Both the position numbers and the translations under genes were made by a program. From positions 1 through 64,000 of the forward strand of contig JAUCBJ010002752.1 in the NCBI GenBank assembly GCA_032718475.1: DNA of 64,000 bases. Direction: 5' to 3'. Under the pieces are notes generated by a model, which was given only the letters and a program-made list of their open reading frames with translations, had not been told where the DNA came from and searched no databases. Source of the DNA: Nemertoderma westbladi (taxonomy: Eukaryota; Xenacoelomorpha; Nemertodermatida; Nemertodermatidae). Every line of letters begins with the position of its first letter. Positions within the stretch are counted from its first letter, which is position 1. Positions 23,001 to 31,720 of the stretch are shown one piece after another.

Positions 23001-26000
23001 AAATACGGGAGGTGGTATACGATTTGAATTATTACCCGTTGCCATATTCTGATTACAGGATTGCCGTTAATCGTAGTATGTAACCAGAAACACCTTGTCT
23101 GCAGTCACCGGTACGGTAGGCCTAGCACCTAGGCCTATACAATCAGACGGTACAGATCAACTGGCACTGTCGTTTCGTAGGAATTATCAGTGAGGTTGAC
23201 AGGTTAAAATGTACCGGTACGGTACCGTAGGCTACCGTACAGAAGTTTCAGAATGCCAGAAATCCCTGCGAAAAATTGATTCTCACAATACCGATAGGCC
23301 TACCGGTAAATAATTAAGAAAGCGTCATCACGCCAGATCCGCCATCACGGAATTGAGGTTAAACGTTAAACGTCGAACTGGAGCGCCATCACGCCTGCGC
23401 CATCACGCAGAATTCAAATGTACCGTCAGACCGTAAAAACTTGCGCCGTCACGCCTGCGCCATCACGCATTTAAACCGTAATAAAGTGTAAGCTCTGCTA
23501 CCATTGTTAAATGTGAATAATAATCAGTTTGATCGAGTTATTATATTACAGTTTAACCAATATATATAGTCAGACAGTTGAATCCAGTTAGATATAGAAT
23601 CATGAACTGTAGCCTACTGATTACCGGTACGCGGTAACCATACTACCGTACCTATATCAGTAACCAACACATACCGTCATCCAGGTACTGTCTACAGTAT
23701 TAACACTATTTACCTGTTCTCCAACTCCCACTGGCACTTTTTTGCCCCATCTCTTTTTTACCCGCGCTATTCACCTGTTCTCCAACTGCCACTGGCACTT
23801 TTTTGCCCCATCTCGTTTTTACCCGCGCTATTTACCTGTTCTCCAACTGCCACTGGCACTTTTTTTGCCCCATCTCGTTTTTACCCGCGCTATTTACCTG
23901 TTCTCCAACTGCCACGGCACTTTTTTTGCCCCATTTCGTTTTTACCCGCGCTATTTACCTGTTCTCCAACTGCCACTGGCACTTTTTTTGCCCCATTTCG
24001 TTTTTACCCGCGCTACTTACCTGTTCTCCAACTGCCACTGGCACTTTTTTTGCCCCATCTCGTTTTTACCAGCGCTATTTACCTGTTCTCCAACTGCCAC
24101 TGGCACTTTTTTTGCCCCATTTCGTTTTTACCCGCACTATTTACCAATTATCCAGCACTTTTTTGCCCCATCACGTTTTTACCCGCGCTATTTACCTATT
24201 CTCCAACTGGCACATTTTTTTCCCCCATCTCTTTTTTACACGCGCTAATTACCTATTCTCCAACTGGCACTTTTTTTTACCCCATCTCGTTTTTAACCGC
24301 GCTATTTACCTATTCTCCAACTAGCACTTTTTTGCCCCATCTCGTTTTTACCCGCGCTATTTACCTGTTTTCCAACTGGCACTTTTTTTGCCCCATCTCG
24401 TTTTTACCCGCGCTATTTACCTATTCTCCTACTGGCACTTTTTTTGTCCCATATCGTTTTACCCGCGCTATTTACCTGTTCTCCAACTGGCACTTTTTTT
24501 GCTTCATCTCGATTTTACCCGCGCTATTTACCTATTCTCCAACTAGAGCTTTTTTGCCCCATCTCGTTTTTACCCGCGCTATTTACCTATTCTCCAACTG
24601 GCACTTTTTTTGCCCCATCTCGATTTTACCCGCGCTATTTACCTATTCTCCAACTGGCACTTTTTTGCCCCATCTCGTTTTACCCGCGCTCTTTACCTGT
24701 TCACCAACTGGCACTTTTTTGCTCCATCTCGATTTTACCCGCGCTATTTACCTATTCTCCACTGGCACTTTTTTTGCCCCATCTCGTTTTTACCCGCGCT
24801 ATTTACCTATTCTCCAACTGGCGCTTTTTTTGACCCATCTCGTTTTTACCCGCGCTATTTACCTGTTTTCCAACTGGCGCTTTTTTTGCCCCATCTCGTT
24901 TTTACCCGCGCTATTTACCTGTTTTCCAACTGGCGCTTTTTTTGCCCCATCTCGTTTTTACCCGCGCTATTTACCTGTTTTCCAACTGGCGCTTTTTTTG
25001 CCCCATCTCGTTTTTACCCGCGCTATTTACCTGTTTTCCAACTGGCGCTTTTTTTGCCCCATCTCGTTTTTACCAGCGTCCGTATCCTTAACTTCCTTTT
25101 CCGCCTCCTCCATTTCCTCTAATTGTTTTCGTTTCTCCGCCGTTTCTTTCTCTTTCTTTTCCTGAATAGATAATAATGTTTACCGAATTCCCGCCTTTTG
25201 TAAAACTACAATATTAATCAATATGAATGCCGGTTTATCATTCCCTATTCGAGAAACAAAACTAATTGAATCCAAAATTATATTCATCGAAAACATCAGA
25301 ATAATATATATACCGTGTATATTTAAATCAAATAGTTTAAGAAATAATTTAAGTAACAATAAAGTATGTATAAATGAAACTGGGAGGCACTTTTCTGTAG
25401 CAGAAAATAACTTTAAGGGTGAGGTACAAAGAAATTGTTTTTATATAGATTATAATACGGGATACGATTAAATGTAGTTACAAAAAACGATACCGCTATT
25501 CAATAGCTCTTTAAGTTTTCGAGATATCACAATTCCCATTTAGTAACACCTATTGAAATTACTACTATACTAATGAATATAATAACAAATCCATTCCCTA
25601 TTTCAACATTTTTTTTTTGAGAAATATATTTTTACAACTTTAAAACAGTAGGACACCACATACATTCTTTAAGCAATGGGTCTGAAACTTTCTGTGAGTC
25701 TGAAAATTTCCGTGGGATGACGTATAAGATGACGTTTTGAAAGTTTTTAATAAAATTTAATACTATTTCTAATAAACCTAAAAATTATCTGTCACAAATT
25801 TGCAGCACCACCTAGCGGCTCAGAATAATTTTTCCAAAAATTTGTCTGTAACTGTTGCCACAACCTTACTCTATCTTATAAAATAACTTTCAATTTCTGG
25901 AAGAGTCAAAACTATGAAATCTTAGGATTTCAAGTAGGTCCTACAACCATCGTTACCGGTACAGTATTAAATAGGCCTAGTGAAAATAAAAATATTCTCG

Positions 26001-27198
26001 TAAAACATGTTGAATAATAACTTATGCACATATAAACCAAATGGTGTTAAGAGTGAGGAATCGAACAGTTTGTCTGAAAATGTTGACACCCCCCCCCCCC
26101 CCCCCTCAACACGTCCTGTAACGAATTATTACATACACCTGGCAGCATAACGCGGTACGATACGGTTCACTAAACGTCGTGCGACCAAGAAGTCTCAGTA
26201 TCGTGTTATTAATTAACTTACACTTTGGTTTTTAAGGGCATTTAGCTTCTTTATATCATCACAAACTTTATCGTTCATTATCACTATAGCTTCTCTCGAT
26301 GTCTTACCCTTCATTGCAGCTCTGTCCTCAAACCTATTCTCGAATGCTTCGTCGAGAATGCGCTCGTCGCCCTGATAAAAACAAATAATATTGGATTGAA
26401 TAATGTACTCATTATTGCTTTAAATAGGAAATAAGTAAATACCCGGGATTCCTCAGTCTATGTTCTACTTAATATTCAAACCCCATAATTTTTATTGTTT
26501 AAAATTTTAATAATATCTTATATAATTTGCAGCAATGTAAGATTATTCTTAACTAATAATATTGAGTCAGTTTGTCCAAATTATCATCTTACAAAACTTT
26601 AGTTGTGTAGTGATGTATTGGCTACAAGATTACCTGGTACTCCAGGTATCCTTGGTTGTTGCCATGCCTACTGATAGAAAAGTGACGTTGCAAAAAATAT
26701 AATTATTATTATAATTGTTAATATCAACTCTCTAACCAGTAATCAAACACTAATCTCTAAATCAGTGCAGATTATTTCTATTTATACTATCTCTATCATA
26801 TGGGGTCCACGCCATTCATATAATTTTATTTAAATTAGAAATTACCTGGTCAGCTTCTGCAGCATCCTTATGTAACTCACGCGCATCTTTCCTAAGTTGC
26901 GCTATTTTCTCTTTATTTTTCTTAATCGTCCATTCCGCACTCTCATAATATGCTTTTCTATCGCCGTCTGTAATTCCATGCAAGTTAAAATTAATATATA
27001 GCGGGCAAATATATGAACCGGCGATTTAGTAACTTTTAGGTTACTACTAAATTAACCGACAAACTCTCAAGGAAGTTCGTAATTTATAACCAACACGGCA
27101 ACATAAATTATTTACTTACCCAATAAAGCAATTTTCCTTGTCAGCTCTGAAATCTGAGACGTCAGGCTTTGGTTAGAACCCGGTTTCCTAGGCGGCAT
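7881..27198 (-). CDS. Outer dynein arm docking complex subunit 3 (CCDC151), 5' nine exons; 3' end off-window
   Basis: A spliced gene on the minus strand. Nine coding exons (27120-27198, 26846-26967, 26222-26371, 25074-25161, 16510-16543, 16150-16255, 15374-15598, 8187-8333, 7881-8027) join in frame to 366 codons. Nearly all is charged coiled coil. Family matches include DGDRKAYYESAEW, LDKAQLKTQEAE, NRLDDMEQE, RDIARQEL and the LRFENQEDT...LKFENEKRTVRL...MKYTGE block. Known ODAD3 proteins are about 600 residues, so roughly 60% is here and the C-terminal exons lie to the left. The protein anchors outer dynein arms to axonemal doublets in motile cilia (family knowledge). Odd points: introns 4 and 7 are minisatellites that start at the splice donor, intron 4 also holds a Copia element, and exon 5 is a 34-nt microexon. 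Confidence 0.88.
8187..8333 (-). CDS. ODAD3 exon 8
   Basis: Acceptor TTTTCAG|AGAGCAT, donor ACTCAG|GTGGGT, 147 nt, phase 0. It encodes a Ser/Gly/Asp-rich stretch and then TEKKIQSFEEAFIVIKQATG, which aligns with the family segment before the VRRF block. Confidence 0.84.
8400..15373. repeat. 28-bp minisatellite filling ODAD3 intron 7, donor-derived
   Basis: About 7 kb of tandem 26-30-bp units, plus-strand consensus CACTGTGTCCCCACCTGTAA followed by CCACCACT. Read on the gene's strand each typical unit is GGTTACAG|GTGGGG..., the exon-7 end and 5' splice site. The array abuts the exon-7 donor at 15373. Variants include CCTATAATCTCC, CTTCCTCTAACC and, near the exon, CTCGCTGTGT types. Local blocks are themselves duplicated (for example 11.5-12.6 kb and 13.7-14.3 kb). 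ORFs through it are periodicity artefacts. Confidence 0.95.
15374..15598 (-). CDS. ODAD3 exon 7
   Basis: Acceptor GAGCAG|CTCGATG (gives NR|LDDMEQE across the junction), donor GGTTACAG|GTGGGTC, 225 nt, phase 0. It encodes a 75-residue coiled coil with RDIARQELTRQETLVYE and LRQQLEERK. The last 18 nt plus the donor recur in unit after unit of the intron-7 array. Confidence 0.88.
16150..16255 (-). CDS. ODAD3 exon 6
   Basis: Acceptor CTTTCAG|ATTGGAC, donor AACAGA|GTAAGT, 106 nt, phase 2 to 0. It encodes LDKAQLKTQEAERLNRTYEK and then ILHSLKTDQKTHHNR, a clear ODAD3 coiled-coil segment. Confidence 0.87.
16510..16543 (-). CDS. ODAD3 exon 5, 34-nt microexon made from a minisatellite unit
   Basis: Proposed acceptor AGCGCAG|GTAAAAAC and donor GCGACAG|GTGAAT. 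The 34 nt exactly convert phase 1 (exon 4) to phase 2 (needed by exon 6). They encode (G)KNEMGQKKSD(R), and the joined protein from NAL to LDKAQ then has the spacing I recall for human ODAD3. The acceptor exists because this last unit reads GCGCAG where other units read GCGCGG. The polypyrimidine tract is poor, so the exact acceptor is inferred. Confidence 0.65.
16544..18248. repeat. ~56-bp minisatellite, left half, ODAD3 intron 4
   Basis: Tandem units GCACTTTTTTTGCCCC, ATCTCGTTTTTACCCGCGC, TATTTACCTGTTCTCCAACTG (plus strand). Length variants carry an extra CCACTG or CTACG. On the gene's strand units contain ACAG|GTAAAT or ATAGGTAAAT and GGTAAAAACG, all donor-like. The array is continuous with exon 5 at its left end and interrupted by the Copia element at 18249. 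Confidence 0.95.
18244..18248. repeat. Copia target duplication, left (CTATT)
   Basis: CTATT precedes the left LTR and is repeated at 23706-23710. This is a 5-bp duplication of the minisatellite target, as integrase-driven LTR insertion produces. Confidence 0.9.
18249..18449 (-). repeat. Copia 3' LTR
   Basis: 201 bp, apparently identical to 23505-23705. It is the 3' LTR because the ORF runs on the minus strand. Confidence 0.93.
18450..18472 (-). promoter_or_regulatory. Copia polypurine tract
   Basis: On the minus strand a purine run AAAAAGGAAAGAAACGGAAG directly abuts the 3' LTR, the expected plus-strand DNA priming site. Confidence 0.75.
18630..23045 (-). CDS. Copia Gag-Pol polyprotein, 1471 aa
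   Basis: Domains run in Ty1/copia order with integrase before reverse transcriptase. The Gag region is at 1-250. A CCHC knuckle CRVCDSIYHFQRDCP lies near 257, with an aspartic protease motif ILDTACTKT near 353. Integrase HHCC spans LHKQFAHPS (about 521) to DCAECK (about 556), with a DDE core at GLDLFF, TDNGGEF and TERHN (585-690). Reverse transcriptase shows DIKTAFLQ near 1061 and HVDDLLIGG near 1161, and RNase H shows VDSSFG, SAETFALVEG and YSDHKG (1313-1390). There is no stop or frameshift. A single ORF with short LTRs resembles metazoan aquatic Copia groups (GalEa/Hydra-like); clade membership is a guess. Confidence 0.95.
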   Translation of the reverse strand: MATGNNSNRIPPPVFDPSGKNPNYRRWKKEILVWESITETSAAKQAATVILNLRGVAKDKALDLDVPALAVDGGLASLIRQLDETFLKEKEEDAYNNFVIFRNFCRNSNENVRDFVIKFESMVSNLKEFGLTFDDSILAAELIHKSNLSNSERKMILATAKLEFNDVKRHILRMMSDIGSGNSKLGTDESRFDSEELKTEIALEANFRNKKPSRFQSKSNLGTGTGRSFKPNSINTSKLPLPFTNSNVKGPNKNNRCRVCDSIYHFQRDCPHKSQCNVCESVLHTDDLCPHNESESDNEKMLIGCREDSGDNERNVYFLKHLFKNSVFLAKPTKKTNNFIRKTTDIYAILDTACTKTVSGTEWLETYKAIFNVNPSSRTTYSVYIFGGGEEKIAKQNYILDIPVNDITYKISVDVIEGSLPLLLSRPTMAKLQVMLDISANIATINGSAVQLVELISGHCAIPLIPGERLINTALITDTADKRADNGDNRIDSSETERGKLQNPKSQLQLSYKEILKLHKQFAHPSKQTLIKLIEQSGLFVGESYITFVDEVMKDCAECKIHGRRKPSNPIVSLPLGKTCNDIIGLDLFFMEELNYSHGKPVLHVVDLFSRYSMTMILPNKLSTSVQSALLDKWCSIFGPPNKSVFTDNGGEFVAISFTELCNKLNMTHDVTAPYSPFSNGITERHNGLIKDIYCRIKSDNQSYSDYKILTMATFVKNAWPNHNGFSPHQIMFGRGPNIGGVLTDNLCALDNSQSVSKSVIEHIALLNDVREQFAKSDASSRVRRALQRNIRPSNSEVVNGDAVYYYNTAGKWCGPAKVVAVKGSEILVGHGSRYIRCHRSKIKLHDSAKLGFGSEFKETEDTDMIVEDYSHSGSVGTSDPEELPAINKVKQVNPNGSTSESYSDDLNASSANYDDAMMPSMESTSIDNCEVMEEPILSEVSSKYPTRERKPPEFYGYFGEQRPTPLLDTEAAKEQELLNWLQNDVYTEVYEVPSKANIVQTRWVITEKDVEGIKFTKARLVVKGFQDKEDPISFSPTCDKTSIRTLLSMASLFKWDLWVIDIKTAFLQSNNFESDRVIYAVPPPEYINKLSTKSKEIKAANVFWKLNKAVYGLQDACRYWYHKLQEELFVLGNFQNQFDPALYTNYDEHDRLVGMIATHVDDLLIGGVNGLPKVREGIAHLLKVGKVRRIKDTWTKFLGVCIRQLDNGSYEISQEQYIEGIDFEVIDKDSELSCKSYFKSTLGKLMWVSTNTRPDIGFIVGSSSQINSPNADNIALLNKTVRKIKSEKVILKYYHPETADPPEAVRSTIPNLYIFVDSSFGNPSRLAIYIFWGHYLLYWASRCCRRVTKSTLSAETFALVEGVDMGRYIQMFMKSILRSDLIDCHFYSDHKGLVQDLYNGKIPIEKRLAIDFAFIKELVVDIKKLKWIPTKLQIADTLTKAKSQSVVLLKRILNDPFVMYELLENLTGHV
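23493..23503 (-). promoter_or_regulatory. Copia primer-binding site (initiator tRNA-Met)
   Basis: Minus strand TGGTAGCAGAG lies one base after the 5' LTR and equals the complement of the eukaryotic initiator tRNA-Met 3' end (CTCTGCTACCA). Confidence 0.85.
23505..23705 (-). repeat. Copia 5' LTR
   Basis: 201 bp, TGTTA/TAACA ends, apparently identical to the 3' LTR. It should contain the element promoter. Confidence 0.93.
23706..25073. repeat. ~56-bp minisatellite, right half, ODAD3 intron 4
   Basis: Same family as 16544-18248, beginning with the second CTATT target copy. Units next to exon 4 are homogenised (five nearly identical GGCGCTTTTTTTGCCCC units at 24.8-25.07 kb). The last unit merges into exon 4: its GTAAAAACGAGATGGGGC is the first intron sequence after the exon-4 donor. 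Confidence 0.95.
25074..25161 (-). CDS. ODAD3 exon 4
   Basis: Acceptor TATTCAG|GAAAAG, donor GACGCTG|GTAAAAAC, 88 nt, ending in phase 1. It encodes a very charged helix (EKKEKETAEKRKQLEEMEEA...). The donor is the first repeat of the adjoining minisatellite, so the exon edge and the array share sequence. Confidence 0.8.
26089..26105. repeat. C17 homopolymer in ODAD3 intron 3
   Basis: Seventeen consecutive Cs. The rest of introns 3 (25162-26221) and 2 (26372-26845) is AT-rich with no repeat or gene seen. Confidence 0.9.
26222..26371 (-). CDS. ODAD3 exon 3
   Basis: Acceptor TATCAG|GGCGACG, donor CAAAGT|GTAAGT, 150 nt, phase 0 to 0. It encodes GDERILDEAFENRFEDRAAM and, at its end, DDIKKLNALKNQS, which aligns with the family block around NALRHQ. 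Confidence 0.86.
26846..26967 (-). CDS. ODAD3 exon 2
   Basis: Acceptor TTACAG|ACGGCGA and donor ACCAG|GTAAT. It is 122 nt and takes phase 1 to phase 0. It encodes (D)GDRKAYYESAEWTIKK and LRKDARELHKD, the most conserved N-terminal block of ODAD3. Confidence 0.88.
27120..27198 (-). CDS. ODAD3 exon 1 (start codon)
   Basis: ATG at 27198 opens MPPRKPGSNQSLTSQISELT, followed by RKIALL. The exon ends ATTGG|GTAAGT, a strong donor, in phase 1. A basic, proline-containing start followed by coiled coil matches the family. It is the first ATG in this frame immediately before the conserved coiled coil. Confidence 0.85.
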
Positions 27199-27787
27199 TA
27201 TTTAAAGACTGGGAGATAACAAAATAAAGGAAATATTTGCAAAATAATATTTAGAGTAATAAAATTTCCCACTCCATTTACTGATAAACGCCAATAATAG
27301 CAATAAGATTATCGATGCCAATTCAATAACATTCTACCATTGATTAGTGAATGCAATTACAATTGTTTATGTCGGTTGCCAGGTAACCAGTGGAGCAGCA
27401 AGTAAAATAAATTTGACGGAAATAAAATATTATGGAAACTGGAAATCCGTATTTAGTTGTTTTATTCACAAGTCCGACGCTGTTAGTATTTTGTTGGTAT
27501 TGGTATAGGGTATAGTCAGATAATGACTGCCCAGTCAGCGGTATAACAAGAAACAACAGTGAGAAAAAATACCCTGGTATTATTATCATACTGTAACACC
27601 CTCCTACCCCATGCGAAAGATATAGTAATATTTATAAATTTTGAGTCAGGGTAGAAAACTAAATTTATGTTTATTTGTTGTATTTCTTTAAAGTATCGTT
27701 TAATAAAAACTAACTTCCCTCCTAGCATCAGATATCGGGGAGCTTTACAGCCATGTTCCCTTGACAACACCGCCCATGAAGTTCTGA

Positions 27788-29535
27788 GTGGTAGCCAAGG
27801 ATGTTTTACGTTACGTTACGTTACGGTATTACGTTACGTTACGGTTGAAAAACTGAACTTTTTACGTTACGATATAACATTACGGAATAATTTCCAAATT
27901 ACGTTACGTTACTGAATTCCGAAAAAAATAATTGCGTATTACCGAAAATACCGTAACGTAATAACCGGTTCAGATTCCATAGGACCACAAATAGATATTT
28001 AAAGTTTCATCCTAATTTTGTCTGAAAATCGGAAAATTATAGTTTCAATGTTTTGAAATTGCAAATTAACTTAACTTAAAAATAACTTTAAATTGGTAGA
28101 ACGGCTTGGCTTGTGTTGTAATAGATTGTCATAATAAGGCATTCAGGTAGCGGTAGCCCTGTAGGTAGGCCTACCATGTAACCTGTCCTGTAAATCTATG
28201 ATCTATACCATTGCAACATACTGCGTTGTTATAGGCTACAGCTAGGATAGAGCAGAGACTCAGTATAAATAGTTAACCCTTTGTTGCACTTGTTGCTTTT
28301 AAGCAACTAACAGTTCTATTATCGGTCTTATCTCATAGAAAAACCATCAACCAACCATTACTGCACCTTGTAGCTTATAGTAGGATAATTAAATTATCCA
28401 ATAAAAACGAAGAGACTTGGGTGGGAGGTTTAAATTGTGTTGTAAGTTAACATTCAAAAATGCTGATAGGAAAATAGGGGAAAGATAGTTTATAGGTGTT
28501 TTTATGTCGGCTTTTTTTATTCCTGCGATAATTTCATGGTGCCAAAAAAAATACTAACGTATTTTCTTGTATATCCTGCACCTATTATATGTATTTTTGC
28601 AAATATACAGGTTCATTTGTAATTCTAAGGCACAAAATAAGCCGTGTTGCTTATAAGCAACAGGGTGCAGTAAAGGAAAGTAGTGGAAAATGGAACTGAA
28701 CTGTGCAATTAGGTTTTCCTTTTGTAAAAGCCTTATTGTTTGTCACTTCTAAGTAATTATTGATTGTTATAGAAAGACAGAGTTATTTAGAGCTAATTAA
28801 TGATTTAATTCGTTTAATAATTTAATAAGTGATTAGGCTAATTATTTAATTAGGTAATTAAAGATTAGATTAGAGAGACAGACAGACTGACAGATAGACA
28901 GAGAGAACGACAGACAGACAGACAGACTCACAGAGAGACAGACCGATGAACCATCAAGCATGCATACATATAGACAGACAGAGAGACTGACAGAGAGACA
29001 AACAGACGACAGATAGACAGACAGACAGCTGAACAGACAGAAATCGTCTGCAAATTAATTGGCTTGATTGTCTGATTAAAATCGTCAGCTCGGTGCAATA
29101 AAGGGTTAAGTCAGTAGCCCTAGTTAGCCTAACATTAATTAAAACTTAGTGTTTAATTAAACTTAATTAAACTAATTAATTAATTATTAATTAAAACATC
29201 ATCAAAAATAACTGGAGAAGCCAGGAAGCTGGCTATAAGGATACCGCGTACAGACAAACAAAACCTAAAAGCATTTAGCTTTATATTGAATAGCTAGAAG
29301 ATTCAAGTGGAAGTTTTTTGTTGAAAGATTTACTTTTTTGTCCAAAATGATTGCTTGGTAGATAAAACAAATATTACGCTATTACGTTACGGTTTACGAT
29401 AAAAATATACAGTAATATTACGTTACGGTATTGAAAAAGCTATTACGTTACGGTTTACGTTACGGAAAAATATTGAGCTACGGTATTCCTGAAAAGATAC
29501 CGTAACGTAACGTAACTAACATCCTTGGTGGTAGC
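27788..29535. mobile_element. Non-autonomous hAT-like element with 8-bp target duplication
   Basis: Ends CAAGGATGT...ACATCCTTG (27796 and 29527) are bracketed by the 8-bp direct repeat GTGGTAGC at 27788-27795 and 29528-29535. This is the hAT signature (8-bp duplication, CA..TG ends). The subterminal regions are inverted arrays of TTACGTTACGG. The roughly 1.7-kb interior has no transposase; it holds GACAGACA microsatellite at 28870-29040. It lies about 600 bp upstream of the ODAD3 start codon. Confidence 0.85.
28868..29042. repeat. GACA-rich microsatellite
   Basis: Imperfect GACAGACAGAGAGACTGACAG repeats inside the hAT-like element. Confidence 0.85.
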
Positions 29536-30145
29536 AATAAATTATTGTCGTGTATAATGTTAAAATCCTTATTATACAACATCGCGAAATTAAAATACCG
29601 GTGTTTCAGCCAATTCGAAATTATTGCAACACGAACAGCCGACACTCGCCTGGGAAAAGTGTATAAGAAGCTGCGAGTATCTGTATTGTTTTATAGCAGG
29701 AACTATAAACTTTGAGTGTCGGTTTCAATTCTTATCAAGAATCATATTATGAAATGCCATTATTGACTTTCATTGTGATACCCATTCTCACTCGATTATA
29801 TAAAATGCGAAACATTTCTTATAACAAAACAGTTTGAGGATAATAATAATACTACATTCTTAGACAATTTTCTTATTCCATACTTCCAATGGTATAAAAT
29901 CAATATAAAAATACAAATATTTCCAATACTAAATAATATAATTAAATCACGCATAAATACAAAAAAAACTAACGTATATAAAAGTAGGAACCAAGTCTAT
30001 CAACTTAACAGACATTCAAAATTGTATAAAAAAACATTACACCGCCTTTGGGTATATCTTTGCTTTAGGTACAGCTTTTATGCGGAAGCTTAAATAAAAC
30101 TTGAGGTCTAAAATTCAGAAATGGTGAGGGGATGGTGGTGGTTCT

Positions 30146-30169
30146 GGGGGGGGGGGGGGGGGGGGGGGG
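30146..30169. repeat. G24 homopolymer
   Basis: Twenty-four consecutive Gs, with a C-rich run at 30404-30427 nearby. The stretch 29536-31720 otherwise holds one copy of the dispersed CTGTAACCTGCTCC repeat (30183-30370) and no gene. Confidence 0.9.
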
Positions 30170-30182
30170 TCTTCGCAATCAA

Positions 30183-30370
30183 AATTCATCCCTCTCCAGG
30201 GGAAATCGACGCAAATAACAGCTGATTATTCTCAAAATAAAAGTGTAACCCATTCTTTGACTTTTGTTTATTGTTAGAATTTTTGTTGTTTATTTTATTG
30301 TTAGAATGATGTGCCACTGTAACCTGCTCCTTTCACTTAATTGATAATTTAACATTGAGTGAGTTAAGAT
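30183..30370. repeat. Dispersed repeat, copy with CATCCCTCTCCAGG head
   Basis: Starts near CATCCCTCTCCAGGGGAAAT and contains GTTTATTGTTAGAAT and CACTGTAACCTGCTCCTTTC, ending near AACATTGAG. A close relative lies at 61880-62040, and core-only copies occur at 39.7, 44.4-44.9, 45.8 and 60.0 kb. Confidence 0.7.
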
Positions 30371-31448
30371 ATTAATTTGACGAGATGGGATTTGCGTGAA
30401 GCGCCCCCCCCCCCCCACCCCCCCCCCATGTCACTTAAAAAAAAGGCACATAAAATTCAAGAGCAGGCTCCTGAACGCTGCCGACATCTGCTACTGAATG
30501 AACTTGGCAGAACTAAATCAATAATATATGGGGCTAAATAAAGTAATTTAATATTTACTTAGTCTTGTAAATTACCACTTTATAAGACTACAGTGCGAAG
30601 CTTCGATGATAACTGTTAGTTAGTAGTCGTACAAAGTTCTATATCCCTGAATAAAAAATATGGATAATTTATTGGTATTATTCAATATATAAAAAGCAAA
30701 TCAACCATTTGCCGACCATTTCGAATCTAAAATTATTTATTACTGTAAAACAATTAAGACAACAAGGACACGTCGTTATAGAAATCAAACGGACTTGTTA
30801 ACTTATAACCAAAAATAAAACAGTGGGATGGAAGGGGCCAAACAATGTTGTATTACCTACCTGTGTTTATGGAATTTTATAAATTTGTGAATTTTAAATT
30901 AAAAATAAATAGTGTTAAGACTCAGTCTCCACGGCAATAGATACATTTTATCATTCGCGAAAACAATTGATTGTCAACTTGCTAAACATGGTAGAAGTAC
31001 AAATATTTCCATATTTACAACATTTTGTAGGAATAATTAATTAATTATAAAGTACTTAAGGAAAGTAAATAACGTAAGATAAAACAAAACATTATTAGAG
31101 TACCAATTTGACACACAGTAAGTCTTATAATATGAACAAAAGGCAATATATAGGTATCCCAACTCAGTTATCATACGTTTAAATATAAAATATCAGTCAC
31201 GTTATTTAATACGAAATATAAAGCAATGTGAAAATAAACCACTATGACTGAAAATCTTACAAAATGTCTAAATTAATTATAAATAAATATCAAATATGAC
31301 AGTTCGAAAATATGTTTGTTTTAATATTATGTACAATAAGTATTAAGTATGCGAAACAGGCATTATTTTCTAAACGTAATTTCTTGTCGAAATTATTTTT
31401 GGTTGACTGTTTATAATAAACAAAAAGTCATTTCACGGCGACGTCGTT

Positions 31449-31454
31449 TTTATT
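31449..31454 (-). terminator. Possible C2CD3 polyadenylation signal
   Basis: AATAAA on the minus strand about 270 nt after the C2CD3 stop. Position is plausible; usage is not shown. Confidence 0.35.
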
Positions 31455-31720
31455 AGAAGCAAAAAAAAATAAAAATAGTAATGTATTTTTCTCGTTAATT
31501 ATTATAATTCCTCTTCAATGTCGAAGTTATTCCACCCCAATATCGTCTACGGCTACACCGGCATTGACTGGAGATGGAGAACCCCACCAACTGAACCAAA
31601 GAAGGTCAGACCTAATGAACAAACAGGTGGCGAACCGGTATCAGTACAGCCCATAACCCCCCCCCCCCCCCCCCACCCGAGGTTGCGTAAGTTAATGTTT
31701 AGCTTCTAGAAATTATAATT

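Larger units (their letters stand above)
18249..23705 (-). mobile_element. Complete Ty1/copia LTR retrotransposon
   Basis: The element is 5457 bp with 201-bp LTRs, TGTTA...TAACA ends, a 5-bp duplication CTATT, a primer-binding site for initiator tRNA-Met, a polypurine tract and one uninterrupted Gag-Pol ORF. The LTRs look identical, so insertion is recent. It sits inside the intron-4 minisatellite of ODAD3 in the same transcriptional direction as the gene. All cis and trans parts needed for autonomy are visible. Confidence 0.95.
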
